From Pseudocitrobacter sp913778145 (GTDB lineage: Bacteria; Pseudomonadota; Gammaproteobacteria; Enterobacterales; Enterobacteriaceae), in assembly GCA_035726825.1 (NCBI GenBank), contig JALNTX010000013.1, positions 71,539-135,538 of the forward strand: 64,000 nucleotides of DNA. Direction: 5' to 3'. Shown here piece by piece: positions 25,053 to 32,927 of the stretch. The number at the start of each line of letters is the position of its first letter. Position 1 is the stretch's first letter. The position numbers were made by a program, and so were the translations under genes. The notes beneath the pieces were generated by a model. The model ran no database searches. It saw only the letters and a program-made list of their open reading frames with translations, and was not told the origin of the DNA.

Positions 25053-25081
25053 ATTTTACGCGTTTTGAGTAAAAAATGCAA
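25053..25081 (-). promoter_or_regulatory. Promoter of metY-rimP-nusA operon
   Basis: On the minus strand TTGCAT (25076-25081), 17-bp spacer, TAAAAT (25053-25058), about 15 bp before the mature tRNA 5' end. A GC-rich stretch follows the -10, as in stringently controlled stable-RNA promoters. Confidence 0.8.
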
Positions 25082-25095
25082 ATAATGCTGGGATT

Positions 25096-25113
25096 TGGTA
25101 CCGAGGACGGGAC
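25096..25113 (-). other. 18-bp copy of a tRNA-Leu 3' end
   Basis: On the minus strand the 18 bases GTCCCGTCCTCGGTACCA match the 3' end, including CCA, of the tRNA-Leu(GAG) gene at 28303-28320 in 16 of 18 positions and in the same orientation. No other part of a tRNA is present. It could be an attachment-site scar or the relic of a lost tRNA gene. Confidence 0.65.
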
Positions 25114-25285
25114 GTAAAATCGGCCTGTAGTATAAGGAAGAAAGTAACATCTTGTCAACCTCACATTCTATGCAGCGGACAAGCATTATTGCTGGCAGTA
25201 ATGTGTCGCGAGCGACACGCCGAAGCGATAAGGATTTTTCACTGAAAATCGCACGAAGCACTTCCGGTATTGCGCAAAAGATGAT

Positions 25286-25323
25286 TAAATGAAAACTCAT
25301 TTATTTTGCATAAAAATTCACTG
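25286..25323 (+). promoter_or_regulatory. Two ArgR boxes upstream of argG
   Basis: Two adjacent 18-bp imperfect palindromes, TAAATGAAAACTCATTTA (25286-25303) and TTGCATAAAAATTCACTG (25306-25323), fit the ARG box consensus (TGAAT-N4-ATTCA core); the second differs from the core by one base. Paired boxes are the usual binding site for the ArgR hexamer, so argG is probably arginine-repressed. The argG ATG is 51 bp downstream. Confidence 0.75.
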
Positions 25324-25374
25324 AGAGCGAAAAAGCGTTTTCTCCATCAGTCTATCAAAGCAGGGTTTTACTTT

Positions 25375-26718
25375 ATGACGACGATTCTCAAGCATCTTCC
25401 GGTAGGTCAACGTATTGGTATCGCCTTCTCCGGCGGTCTGGACACCAGCGCGGCGCTGCTGTGGATGCGACAAAAAGGAGCAGTGCCTTATGCGTATACT
25501 GCAAACCTGGGCCAGCCTGATGAAGAAGACTACGACGCTATCCCACGCCGTGCCATGGAATACGGCGCAGAGAACGCTCGTCTGATCGACTGCCGTAAGC
25601 AGCTGGTTGCAGAAGGTATCGCCGCTATCCAGTGTGGTGCCTTCCACAACACCACCGGCGGCCTGACCTACTTCAACACCACGCCGCTGGGCCGTGCCGT
25701 TACCGGCACCATGCTGGTTGCCGCCATGAAAGAAGATGGCGTGAACATTTGGGGCGATGGCAGTACCTTTAAAGGTAACGATATTGAACGTTTCTATCGC
25801 TATGGCCTGCTGACCAACGCCGAGCTGCAGATTTACAAACCGTGGCTCGATAGCGACTTTATTGATGAGCTGGGCGGTCGTCATGAGATGTCTGAGTTCA
25901 TGATTTCCTGCGGCTTCGACTACAAAATGTCCGTCGAGAAAGCTTACTCCACCGACTCCAACATGCTCGGCGCGACGCATGAAGCGAAAGATCTGGAATT
26001 CCTGAACTCCAGCGTCAAAATCGTTAACCCGATTATGGGCGTGAAGTTCTGGGACGAGAACGTGAAGATCCCGGCAGAAGAAGTGACCGTACGTTTTGAA
26101 CAGGGTCATCCGGTGGCGCTGAACGGCAAAACCTTCAGCGACGACGTGGAGATGATGCTGGAAGCGAACCGCATCGGTGGCCGTCACGGCCTGGGCATGA
26201 GCGATCAGATTGAAAACCGTATCATTGAAGCAAAAAGCCGTGGCATCTACGAAGCTCCGGGGATGGCGCTGCTGCATATCGCTTACGAGCGTCTGCTGAC
26301 CGGCATTCACAACGAAGATACCATTGAGCAGTATCATGCGCATGGCCGTCAGCTGGGGCGTCTGCTGTATCAGGGCCGTTGGTTCGATTCGCAGGCGCTG
26401 ATGCTGCGTGATTCTCTGCAACGCTGGGTTGCCAGTCAGATTACCGGCGAAGTCACGCTGGAACTGCGTCGCGGGAACGACTACTCCATTCTGAATACTG
26501 TGTCTGATAACCTGACCTATAAAGCAGAGCGTCTGACTATGGAGAAAGGTGACTCTATGTTCTCTGCCGAAGATCGTATCGGTCAGTTGACTATGCGTAA
26601 CCTGGATATCACCGACACGCGCGATAAGTTGTTCGGTTATGCGAAAACCGGCCTGCTCTCATCCTCAGCTGCCAGCGGCGTGCCGCAGGTTGAGAATCTG
26701 GAGAACAAAGGGAAGTAA
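25375..26718 (+). CDS. argG: Argininosuccinate synthase
   Basis: ArgG joins citrulline and aspartate with ATP hydrolysis to AMP, the penultimate step of arginine synthesis. The start at 25375 (MTTILKHLPVGQRIG) gives 447 residues as in E. coli; an in-frame ATG at 25306 lies within the ArgR boxes and was rejected. The N-type ATP pyrophosphatase P-loop AFSGGLDTS spans residues 17-25; citrulline/aspartate-binding stretches STDSNMLGATHEA and the HGLGMSDQIENR block follow. It has its own promoter region and terminator, so it is monocistronic and divergent from metY. Confidence 0.97.
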   Translation: MTTILKHLPVGQRIGIAFSGGLDTSAALLWMRQKGAVPYAYTANLGQPDEEDYDAIPRRAMEYGAENARLIDCRKQLVAEGIAAIQCGAFHNTTGGLTYFNTTPLGRAVTGTMLVAAMKEDGVNIWGDGSTFKGNDIERFYRYGLLTNAELQIYKPWLDSDFIDELGGRHEMSEFMISCGFDYKMSVEKAYSTDSNMLGATHEAKDLEFLNSSVKIVNPIMGVKFWDENVKIPAEEVTVRFEQGHPVALNGKTFSDDVEMMLEANRIGGRHGLGMSDQIENRIIEAKSRGIYEAPGMALLHIAYERLLTGIHNEDTIEQYHAHGRQLGRLLYQGRWFDSQALMLRDSLQRWVASQITGEVTLELRRGNDYSILNTVSDNLTYKAERLTMEKGDSMFSAEDRIGQLTMRNLDITDTRDKLFGYAKTGLLSSSAASGVPQVENLENKGK

Positions 26719-26740
26719 TCGCTTCTCTGTCGATGCATGC

Positions 26741-26767
26741 AAAAAGCCGCGAAAGCGGCTTTTTTTA
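26741..26767 (+). terminator. Terminator of argG
   Basis: AAAAGCCGC-GAAA-GCGGCTTTT with further T, 22 bp after the argG stop codon. A stable GNRA tetraloop hairpin and a T-run make this a strong intrinsic terminator. Confidence 0.92.
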
Positions 26768-26785
26768 TGGGCAGGTTGTACCGGC

Positions 26786-27532
26786 ATCTGGCGGTTCTGC
26801 CGCTTGCAAGATACCTGATGGCGCTGCGCTTATCAGGCCTACGAAGCGTGCAGTGATGGATGCCTGGTGCATTTGTAGGCCGGATAAGGCAAAGCCGCCA
26901 TCCGGCGGTTCTGCTGCGTGCACGATGCCTGATGCGCTACGCTTATCAGGCCTACGAAGCGTGCGGTGATAGGTGCCTGGTGCATTTGGCGGTTTTGCTG
27001 CTTGCACGACGCCTGATGGCGCTGCGCTTATCAGGCCAACGAAGCGTGCGGTGATGGGGGCCTGGTGCATTTGGCGGTTCTGCTGCGTGCACGACGCCTG
27101 ATGCGCTGCGCTTATCAGGCCTACGAAGCGTGCGGTGATGGGTGTCTGGTGCATTTGGCGGTTTTGCTGCGTGCACGACGCCTGATGCGCTGCGCTTATC
27201 AGGCCTACGAAGCGTGCGGTGATGGGGGCCTGGTGCATTTGGCGGTTTTGCTGCTTGCACGACGCCTGATGGCGCTGCGCTTATCAGGCCTACGAAGCGT
27301 GTGGTGATGAGTGCCTGGTGCATTTGGCGGTTTTGCTGCTTGCACGACGCCTGATGGCGCTGCGCTTATCAGGCCTACGAAGCGTGCGGTGATTGGTGCC
27401 TGGTGTATTTGGCGGTTTTGCTGCTTGCACGACACCTGATGCGCTGCGCTTATCAGGCCTACGAAACGTGCGGTGATGAGTGCCTGGTGCATTTGTAGGC
27501 CGGATAAGGCGAAGCCGCCATCCGGCAGAGCA
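26786..27532. repeat. Expanded tandem REP/BIME array
   Basis: Eight copies of a unit carrying GCCTGATGGCGCTGCGCTTATCAGGCCTACGAAG-type REP sequence lie in the same orientation; the marker CTTATCAGG recurs at 26829, 26942, 27027, 27111, 27195, 27280, 27365 and 27449, a period of 84-85 bp (113 bp for the first interval, which holds an extra opposed REP). Opposed REPs (GTAGGCCGGATAAGGC...GCCATCCGGC) at about 26875-26906 and 27496-27527 are the only inverted members. All open frames through the array are by-products of the repeat; there is no gene here. Confidence 0.93.
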
Positions 27533-27547
27533 GGCGTGCAATACCAG

Positions 27548-27823
27548 TCATCGTTCTTCTTTTGTATGCCATAGATCTACAATAAAGATAGCCGCACTTT
27601 TTACTTCATAGTGTATTTCATAATCATCAAAGACTATTTTTCTAACCTCTCGGGGCAAATAACGCACCTGCTGTATTCCCATCGCAGGTTGACGTGCCAG
27701 ATCAAAACTTCCATTTAGCAGCCGATCCAGGATGTCATCCGCATGCTGGCGGCTATATTGAAGAGCAAAGCGATAAACGCGCTCCAGATCTCCCTGAGCT
27801 TTTACCGTCCAGTAAACGTCCAT
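27548..27823 (-). CDS. ParE/RelE-family toxin
   Basis: A 91-residue protein of the ParE/RelE toxin superfamily: WTVKAQGDLERVYRFA near the N terminus (strand-helix with the Asp-Leu pair), a central RQPAMGIQQVRYLPREVRKIVF and the C-terminal block YEIHYEVKSAAIFIVDLWH, which is typical of ParE-like folds. ParE members poison DNA gyrase and RelE members cut mRNA on the ribosome; sequence alone leans toward ParE. The start codon lies 3 bp after the antitoxin stop codon, as expected of a two-gene toxin-antitoxin operon. Confidence 0.82.
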   Translation of the reverse strand: MDVYWTVKAQGDLERVYRFALQYSRQHADDILDRLLNGSFDLARQPAMGIQQVRYLPREVRKIVFDDYEIHYEVKSAAIFIVDLWHTKEER

Positions 27824-27826
27824 TTA

Positions 27827-28075
27827 TCACTTGGTCTTTAATCGGTTCGCAAAATCAATCATGTCTGACTGGTTAATGACTCGCCCTGAATCAACGTCGG
27901 CAAGCCCAGCCTGCACATTTTGATGACGACGCTCTCTGTCTGCCAGTAAAGAGACTAACGCCTCTTTGATAACCCAGCTTTTTGAGCGGTCGAGCTCCGT
28001 GGCTAACGCCTCAACGGCACGGGCCAGCTCCACGGGAATCTGGGCGCTAATGGTCTGCTTAGCGGATGTGCCCAT
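27827..28075 (-). CDS. Ribbon-helix-helix antitoxin
   Basis: An 82-residue protein with an N-terminal ribbon-helix-helix (CopG/ParD-like) DNA-binding domain: TISAQIPVELARAVEALA, LDRSKSWVIKEAL (about residues 7-42), followed by an extended C-terminal tail (ending DMIDFANRLKTK) of the kind that wraps the toxin. The start at 28075 has SD GAGGCG; the longer frame from 28099 would begin inside the palindrome proposed as operator. Partner of the ParE-like toxin; absent from the E. coli K-12 locus as I recall it. Confidence 0.82.
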   Translation of the reverse strand: MGTSAKQTISAQIPVELARAVEALATELDRSKSWVIKEALVSLLADRERRHQNVQAGLADVDSGRVINQSDMIDFANRLKTK

Positions 28076-28089
28076 AAAAATCGCCTCAT

Positions 28090-28106
28090 TTAATAACACT
28101 TATTAA
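28090..28106. promoter_or_regulatory. Palindrome, candidate operator of the toxin-antitoxin pair
   Basis: TTAATAA-CAC-TTATTAA is a perfect 7-bp inverted repeat 14 bp before the antitoxin start codon. Position and size suit autorepression by an RHH antitoxin-toxin complex. This is an inference from position and symmetry. Confidence 0.5.
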
Positions 28107-28263
28107 CTCCTTTTAAAGTTAGCACAGCCAGGGAGATAAAAGCATCCCGTCAAGGTAGTTGTCTATTATGAGCCATCTGCTACAAGGGCCAAGTGTCATC
28201 GCAAAAATCGGGAAGGCGGCTCGCAATATTTCACAGGGAAGGGAAATCAGAAAGATACGGACG

Positions 28264-28289
28264 AAAAAAAAGACGCTTTTCAGCGTCTT
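28264..28289 (-). terminator. Terminator of secG-leuU
   Basis: On the minus strand AAGACGC / GCGTCTT with a 6-nt loop and T8, 14 bp past the tRNA-Leu 3' end. Confidence 0.9.
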
Positions 28290-28302
28290 TCTTTCGGAAT
28301 AT

Positions 28303-28389
28303 TGGTACTGAGGATGGGACTCGAACCCACAAGCCCGTTAGGGCACTACCACCTCAAGGTAGCGTGTCTACCAATTCCACCACCTCAGC
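28303..28389 (-). tRNA. leuU: tRNA-Leu (GAG)
   Basis: An 87-nt class II tRNA with encoded CCA. The anticodon stem CTACC/GGTAG holds loop TTGAGGT, anticodon GAG, and a long variable arm (GTGCCCTAACGGGCTT region) is present, as expected for leucine. Acceptor pair 1-72 is a G-T wobble. It lies 13 bp after secG, with which it is probably co-transcribed, as leuU is in E. coli. Confidence 0.97.
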
Positions 28390-28402
28390 ACAGATACTAC
28401 TC

Positions 28403-28732
28403 TTAGTGCGGGATATCGCTGGTCGGCTGTGCCGGTGCAGCTGGCTGAGTTTGCTCAGATTTCGGCGCGCTCAGATTTTCCCACTCGCTTCCTTTATTGG
28501 TCTTGTTGCTGTTAATGTTACCCAGCACCAGACTGATAATGAAGAACAACGTTGCCAGAACTGCGGTCATGCGGGTCATGAAGTTGCCAGAACCACTTGA
28601 ACCAAACAGCGTGCCGGAAGCGCCTGCTCCGAAGGAGGCTCCCATATCAGCGCCTTTACCTTGCTGCAGCATGATCAGACCCACGAGGCCAATCGCTACA
28701 ATAAGGAAAACTACCAAAAGAGCTTCGTACAT
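28403..28732 (-). CDS. secG: Preprotein translocase subunit SecG
   Basis: SecG is a small inner-membrane subunit of the SecYEG channel that eases SecA-driven protein export. The start at 28732 gives MYEALLVVFLIVAIG and 109 residues (E. coli 110). Two membrane helices are visible, about residues 2-22 and 52-72, joined by the conserved GKGADMGASFGAGASGTLFG loop, with a Pro/Ala-rich cytoplasmic-side tail. tRNA-Leu follows directly. Upstream, instead of glmM as in E. coli, stands the pilus cluster. Confidence 0.95.
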   Translation of the reverse strand: MYEALLVVFLIVAIGLVGLIMLQQGKGADMGASFGAGASGTLFGSSGSGNFMTRMTAVLATLFFIISLVLGNINSNKTNKGSEWENLSAPKSEQTQPAAPAQPTSDIPH

Positions 28733-28824
28733 AATCAACCTGTTCCTTGCGGAGTTGCCGCATACCAATTGCTTCGACCAATTAAAGTGGGTGTTTTTAA
28801 TGTTTCCCACTGAAGCGGGTGTGA

Positions 28825-28897
28825 ATACTAACCAAAGCGAATCACCTTCGCAAGGGCAATTTTATCGCATTGTATCAACTGCGGAAAAAAACAGCAA
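28825..28897 (-). promoter_or_regulatory. Two candidate secG-leuU promoters
   Basis: On the minus strand TTGCTG-17-TACAAT (28892-28897 / 28869-28874) and TTGCGA-17-TAGTAT (28848-28853 / 28825-28830). Both lie in the 212-bp gap between the pilus cluster and secG, so secG need not depend on pilus transcription. Confidence 0.55.
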
Positions 28898-28944
28898 AAG
28901 CAATCAAAACGGGCGAAAATGCAACGCATTAGCACGCGAAAACG

Positions 28945-30249
28945 TTACTTTTTAGATTCAATCTTGACCAGTTTGTACTTGCCAAACTTCTCAACGATCC
29001 GCCAGCTCCCCTCTTCCGTCTCGATAATTTCTTTCGGGCTATAAAAAGCAGTTCTACGCCCGATGCGAACACCGACCTGCAAATTCTCAGCGTCTCCGCT
29101 AATCACCGTAATCGTTGGCGTCATATCGATGGGTTCTGGTGCTGGCTCTGACGGCGTTGCTGCTGACGCTGACGCCGGAGCCGCCGACGCAATCGGCTGA
29201 TTGCTCGGGCTTTCGATACGTGCAAACAGGACCTCCATCGGGTTCAGCAGGCGGCCATTGTGGCTGATTTCAAGATGGAGATGCGGCCCATTGCTTCGTC
29301 CGGTGGTGCCGGAAAGCGCAATAACGTTGCCTTTCGCAACGCGTTCGCCCTTCGCCACCAGAATCTGGTTAAGGTGAAGATAACGGCTGCTCCAGCCTTC
29401 GGCGTGATTAATCGTCACGAATAACCCCGTCGCAGGGCCATAGCCTGTTTCGCTCACCACGCCACTGGAAACAGAAAGTACGTTGCTGTTCAGCGCTGCG
29501 CGTAAATCAACACCTTCGTGACGCATAAAGCGATGCAGTATCGGGTGATAACGAAGCCCGTACGGCGAGGTGACCGTTACGCTACTGGTCAGCGGGAAAA
29601 TAAACGATTGTTCCGGAACCTGCTGTAGCACTTTGGCTTCGCTGAGTTCCCCCGTTGGATGCCAGGCCGGCGGCGGCGCGCTGGCAGTTGGTATGGTTGC
29701 ATTCAGCACGGAGAATACGCTGCTTCCCATAAACCCGTCATCCGCATACTCATCCACCGCACCATCTTCCTGAATCACTGCCTCATCCACATCTGGCGCT
29801 TTGAGGAACAAAGCCAGCGCAGACTGCTGTTCGCAGGAAAGCGGCCTGATGCGTTCACCATCGACGCCGAGGCGCAACGATGCCTGCCATTGTGTACTGC
29901 CTGGCGAGTTACACTCAACACGCGGCGGCGCGGCGGGTTCTTCACGTTCAGGCATTTGCGCGCGCCACACCAGCGTTTCATCAAAGTACTGCTGTGCCTG
30001 CGTCAGTATTTTCGGCGGCGCGTAGGCGGTGATGCCATGAATTTCCGGTTTATAGCCCAGAGGTCGCCATACCGCGCCATTCATCAGGAACAGCGTTCTG
30101 GGCAGCGAGACGCTAGAAGCAGGATCTGATTTCCGGCTATCCGACAGCTTTAAGGTGATGCTGTCGCCAGTTTGTGAAACCACTTCATAAACCATCGGCT
30201 CCTCTGGGGAGTAAAGCCCCATAAAGAGCGGAAGAAGAAGCTCAACCAT
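28945..30249 (-). CDS. M23 (LytM-like) peptidoglycan endopeptidase of the pilus cluster
   Basis: A 434-residue protein with a zinc metallopeptidase M23 domain at about residues 215-345: His244 and Asp248 in RHEGVDLR, His292 in RYLHLN and His325 in GPHLHLE are the expected metal and catalytic residues. Residues 1-200 are unassigned and Pro/Glu-rich; after the peptidase comes an Ala/Pro/Ser linker (about 350-375) and a C-terminal segment rich in charged residues. The N terminus (VELLLPLFMGLYS) is a weak export signal at best. The start overlaps the prepilin peptidase stop by 8 bp. Last gene of the pilus operon; it probably opens peptidoglycan for the pilus machine, the job done by a lytic transglycosylase in some related clusters. 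Confidence 0.8.
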   Translation of the reverse strand: MVELLLPLFMGLYSPEEPMVYEVVSQTGDSITLKLSDSRKSDPASSVSLPRTLFLMNGAVWRPLGYKPEIHGITAYAPPKILTQAQQYFDETLVWRAQMPEREEPAAPPRVECNSPGSTQWQASLRLGVDGERIRPLSCEQQSALALFLKAPDVDEAVIQEDGAVDEYADDGFMGSSVFSVLNATIPTASAPPPAWHPTGELSEAKVLQQVPEQSFIFPLTSSVTVTSPYGLRYHPILHRFMRHEGVDLRAALNSNVLSVSSGVVSETGYGPATGLFVTINHAEGWSSRYLHLNQILVAKGERVAKGNVIALSGTTGRSNGPHLHLEISHNGRLLNPMEVLFARIESPSNQPIASAAPASASAATPSEPAPEPIDMTPTITVISGDAENLQVGVRIGRRTAFYSPKEIIETEEGSWRIVEKFGKYKLVKIESKK

Positions 30250-31090
30250 GAGAAAGCACCTCCGTGCACATCAGTACCGCAGCAGTTATGCAAATTGCCG
30301 GGCCGAACGGAATGTATCCCTGCGCAGCAAATTCATCTGCATCAGGCTGTTGTTTCGCAAAACGTCTTTTTACGGCTTGTACTATAAAGAAGAGCGCACC
30401 TAACCCGGCAGAGCCCAGCATCAGAGCGGCAATGTTATCAGCGCCCACCCAGACCCCACAGGCGGCGAAGAGTTTGACGTCGCCCTGACCGAACCCTTCT
30501 CTGCCAGTAACCCAGGCGAAGATTTTTGCCATCGACCAGGAGAAAGCCCAAATAATAACTGCCCCCATCACGCAGTCTCGCGGTGAGAGCGGAATAAGGT
30601 TGCGGACGCAGGCAATCAGCCCCACCCAAAGCAGTAGGAAAACAAGGCTATCGGGTAGCAGGTACGTTTTGAAATCAATCACCGCCAGGGTATAGAGCAC
30701 GCTAAAAAACAGCGCCAGAAACGCTAATTGGATGATGCTGTAATGGGGATAGTACCAAAGCACCAGCGCCATATAGCCCGCACCGATTAGCGCTTCGCTG
30801 AGCGGGTAGATAAAGGAGATATGGCAGTGGCAATAGCGGCATTTTCCCCGCAGCCAAAGCCAGCTCAGCACCGGGATGTTGTCCCACGGCATGATATTGT
30901 GCTGGCAGCAGGGGCAGTGCGACGGCGGCCACCAGAGGTTGAAGGTCGTTGATGATTCGCCCTCGTCTTGTTCACGCAGCATCATGGCGGGAAGACGGTA
31001 AATCACGACGTTAAGGAAGCTGCCGATAAGCAGCCCCAGGATTAAAGCCAGCCACGGATAAGTGGCGGAGAGAAACGCATCCATGCGCAT
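30242..31090 (-). CDS. Type IV prepilin peptidase (TcpJ/PilD family)
   Basis: Inner-membrane aspartyl protease that removes the leader from prepilins and N-methylates the new first residue. The 282-residue protein has about seven or eight hydrophobic helices, the cytoplasmic zinc-type cysteine cluster (Cys59, Cys61/62, Cys84, Cys87) and the two catalytic aspartates, Asp139 in VIDFKTYLLPD and Asp204 in the GxGD motif GQGDVKL. A complete bifunctional enzyme by these criteria. Equivalent to cofP/tcpJ in related clusters. Base composition is higher in GC than the pilin genes upstream. Confidence 0.93.
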   Translation of the reverse strand: MRMDAFLSATYPWLALILGLLIGSFLNVVIYRLPAMMLREQDEGESSTTFNLWWPPSHCPCCQHNIMPWDNIPVLSWLWLRGKCRYCHCHISFIYPLSEALIGAGYMALVLWYYPHYSIIQLAFLALFFSVLYTLAVIDFKTYLLPDSLVFLLLWVGLIACVRNLIPLSPRDCVMGAVIIWAFSWSMAKIFAWVTGREGFGQGDVKLFAACGVWVGADNIAALMLGSAGLGALFFIVQAVKRRFAKQQPDADEFAAQGYIPFGPAICITAAVLMCTEVLSHG

Positions 31091-31104
31091 AGGTAATATC
31101 CTTA

Positions 31105-31893
31105 TTACTTACAATTTTCTGGAATTTGTTGCAATCGAGCATCGTTCGATTGAATTTGATCAATATGTGCCTGCGGCGTAAGCCCCTGGTATGCTGTATC
31201 TCCTGTTTTGGTCAACCAGACCTGAATATCCAGTGTATGAGTTGGCCTAAAGGTTGTAGGTAATATAATGAAGCTACTATTGTCTGCCGTAGACTTCATA
31301 TCCGTCAGACGCAACTCATCGCTATTACCCGTCGCAGTATATTCGAATGAAACAGGTTCAACGTATCCTTGGTGTACAGCAACTGTACCGGTATAAGGTG
31401 TAAAAAGTTCCACGCGCAATAACTTTAATTTTCGCACTGGAATATAAAACCATGTTAAAGACGTATCGGCGTTTGGTACATTAGTCATAACCTTTGTAGC
31501 ATCACCATATTTTGCATGAATATTATTATAATCTGACTGCCCATAACCCACACCACCTGGTCCATAGTTATAGCATTCATTAACTTTGGTACAAACTGGC
31601 GTATCGTCACCTGTCGACGTAACGGGATTTACAGGCCAGGCTGATTGACCATAGGGCGTTTTATAAAAATCATAATACTCATCCATGCCTTTGATACCAT
31701 CACCCTCGACATAAATAACATTAAATTTAACCGGTATGTCATCATTTGGTATCTGAAACGAGATCGGAAATAAGAGTGTCCACATGCTACATTGGCTTAT
31801 GCCGCCTGGTGCAAATCCATATTTACCATCAGCAGAGCTGGCACTGGAAAATGCTAATAACATTAGGCCTGAAAGCCAGATTTTTTTCATCAT
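31105..31893 (-). CDS. Exported protein of the pilus cluster (position of CofJ/TcpF)
   Basis: A 262-residue protein beginning at 31893 (ATG overlapping the platform-protein stop as ATGATGA) with a signal peptide MMKKIWLSGLMLLAFSSASS, cut probably before Ala/Asp near residue 21-23. Mature part rich in Tyr, Thr and Asn with four or more Cys (e.g. in SQCSMW, PVCTKVNECYNYGPG). In the tcp and cof operons this slot, between platform protein and prepilin peptidase, encodes a soluble protein secreted through the pilus machine (TcpF, CofJ). I could not confirm sequence similarity, so the role is inferred from position and the signal peptide. Confidence 0.65.
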   Translation of the reverse strand: MMKKIWLSGLMLLAFSSASSADGKYGFAPGGISQCSMWTLLFPISFQIPNDDIPVKFNVIYVEGDGIKGMDEYYDFYKTPYGQSAWPVNPVTSTGDDTPVCTKVNECYNYGPGGVGYGQSDYNNIHAKYGDATKVMTNVPNADTSLTWFYIPVRKLKLLRVELFTPYTGTVAVHQGYVEPVSFEYTATGNSDELRLTDMKSTADNSSFIILPTTFRPTHTLDIQVWLTKTGDTAYQGLTPQAHIDQIQSNDARLQQIPENCK

Positions 31894-32927
31894 CAACCCA
31901 TCCCTGTTGCACTTTTTGATAACGTATCCATCAATGAGAACAGCGCAGCGAACACCCAAATGACGCAGCCCCCCAGAATTAGCGTTGCCAGGTTTTTTAA
32001 TAATCCTGCAAGCTTTTTAATATATTCCTGAATATGGTCACGAGAGCGGTTGGATACCGCAAGCAACACCTCGTTAAATGAGGGTAAATCTGCGTAGAGG
32101 CTGATGTTCAGCAACTCTTCCGTACCCATAAGACCTGAATCCAGCGCCTTACCGTAGTTGATCCCACGCGCCATTTTGTCGAGCATGACGTCGAGGTGCC
32201 AGCGCAGCCAGCGGTTGGCGTTTAACTGGATAATCGCCAGCGCATCGGTAAGCGGAATGTTGTTACTTAACATCAGCGCCAGGTTGTTGAGGAAAATGGA
32301 CGACGCTAGCTGTCGATAGGTAGAGAATGGCAGTATGCGATCGAGCACTTTGTTTCGCAGCGGGCCCTTTAGATTACCAAGCAGAATGCGAATAAGGAAA
32401 ACTCCGGCAATAAACCCGACCAGGATTTTAATCCACAAACCTTCATACAAAGCGGTACCAAAGTTATAAAGCGTAGAGGTTACGCCGGGCCACTTAGAGA
32501 CAGGCACCACCGATGCAAACGCCGGGAAAACCTTTTGTGAATAGCCTGCAATAACGATGAGTGAAAGACTGATCATAATGATAGGGAAAATAAGTGCCCC
32601 AACAATCTTTTTGCGCAGTTCATCGTTATATTGAATAACCGATACCAGCGTGTAGAAGCCATCAGACAAACTGCCGCTCTTTTCCGCCGCCGTGATCACG
32701 CTTAATTCTGAACTGGGCACCATGCCATTAAACACCGCCGAGACCGAGGTTTCCTGCTTCATTTGGGTAAGTAACCCCATAAGCTTTTTACTGAACCCCG
32801 CGCCCAGCAGCGAACGCCCCTCAATCTGCAATTTCTGCAAGGAGTCAAACAGCGGCAGGCCAGCTTTAATCATATCCGCGCAAAACTGATAAATGTATAT
32901 GCGCTGTTTTTTGCTAAATTTTGCCAA
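31893..32927 (-). CDS. Type IVb pilus inner-membrane platform protein (TcpE/BfpE-like)
   Basis: A 344-residue GspF/PilC-family protein that couples the assembly ATPase to pilin extraction in the inner membrane. Two T2SSF-like cytoplasmic domains are separated by membrane helices: hydrophobic segments near residues 107-125 (IFPIIMISLSLIVIAGYS), about 160-180 and 315-335. The N-terminal KKQRIYIYQFCADMIKAGLPLFDSL is the usual start of the first domain. It overlaps the upstream ATPase by 14 bp, giving translational coupling. Confidence 0.88.
   Translation of the reverse strand: MAKFSKKQRIYIYQFCADMIKAGLPLFDSLQKLQIEGRSLLGAGFSKKLMGLLTQMKQETSVSAVFNGMVPSSELSVITAAEKSGSLSDGFYTLVSVIQYNDELRKKIVGALIFPIIMISLSLIVIAGYSQKVFPAFASVVPVSKWPGVTSTLYNFGTALYEGLWIKILVGFIAGVFLIRILLGNLKGPLRNKVLDRILPFSTYRQLASSIFLNNLALMLSNNIPLTDALAIIQLNANRWLRWHLDVMLDKMARGINYGKALDSGLMGTEELLNISLYADLPSFNEVLLAVSNRSRDHIQEYIKKLAGLLKNLATLILGGCVIWVFAALFSLMDTLSKSATGMG

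Noticed and set aside
26786..27532. CRISPR array
   Set aside because: Units are 84-85 bp and nearly identical over their whole length, with REP palindromes and no unique spacers, and no cas genes are nearby.
26733..27541. Several overlapping frames on both strands in the REP array encoding repeated MHQAPITARFVGLI-type peptides
   Set aside because: The period of 84-85 bp leaves frames open by chance of the repeat. No ribosome-binding site or codon pattern supports translation.
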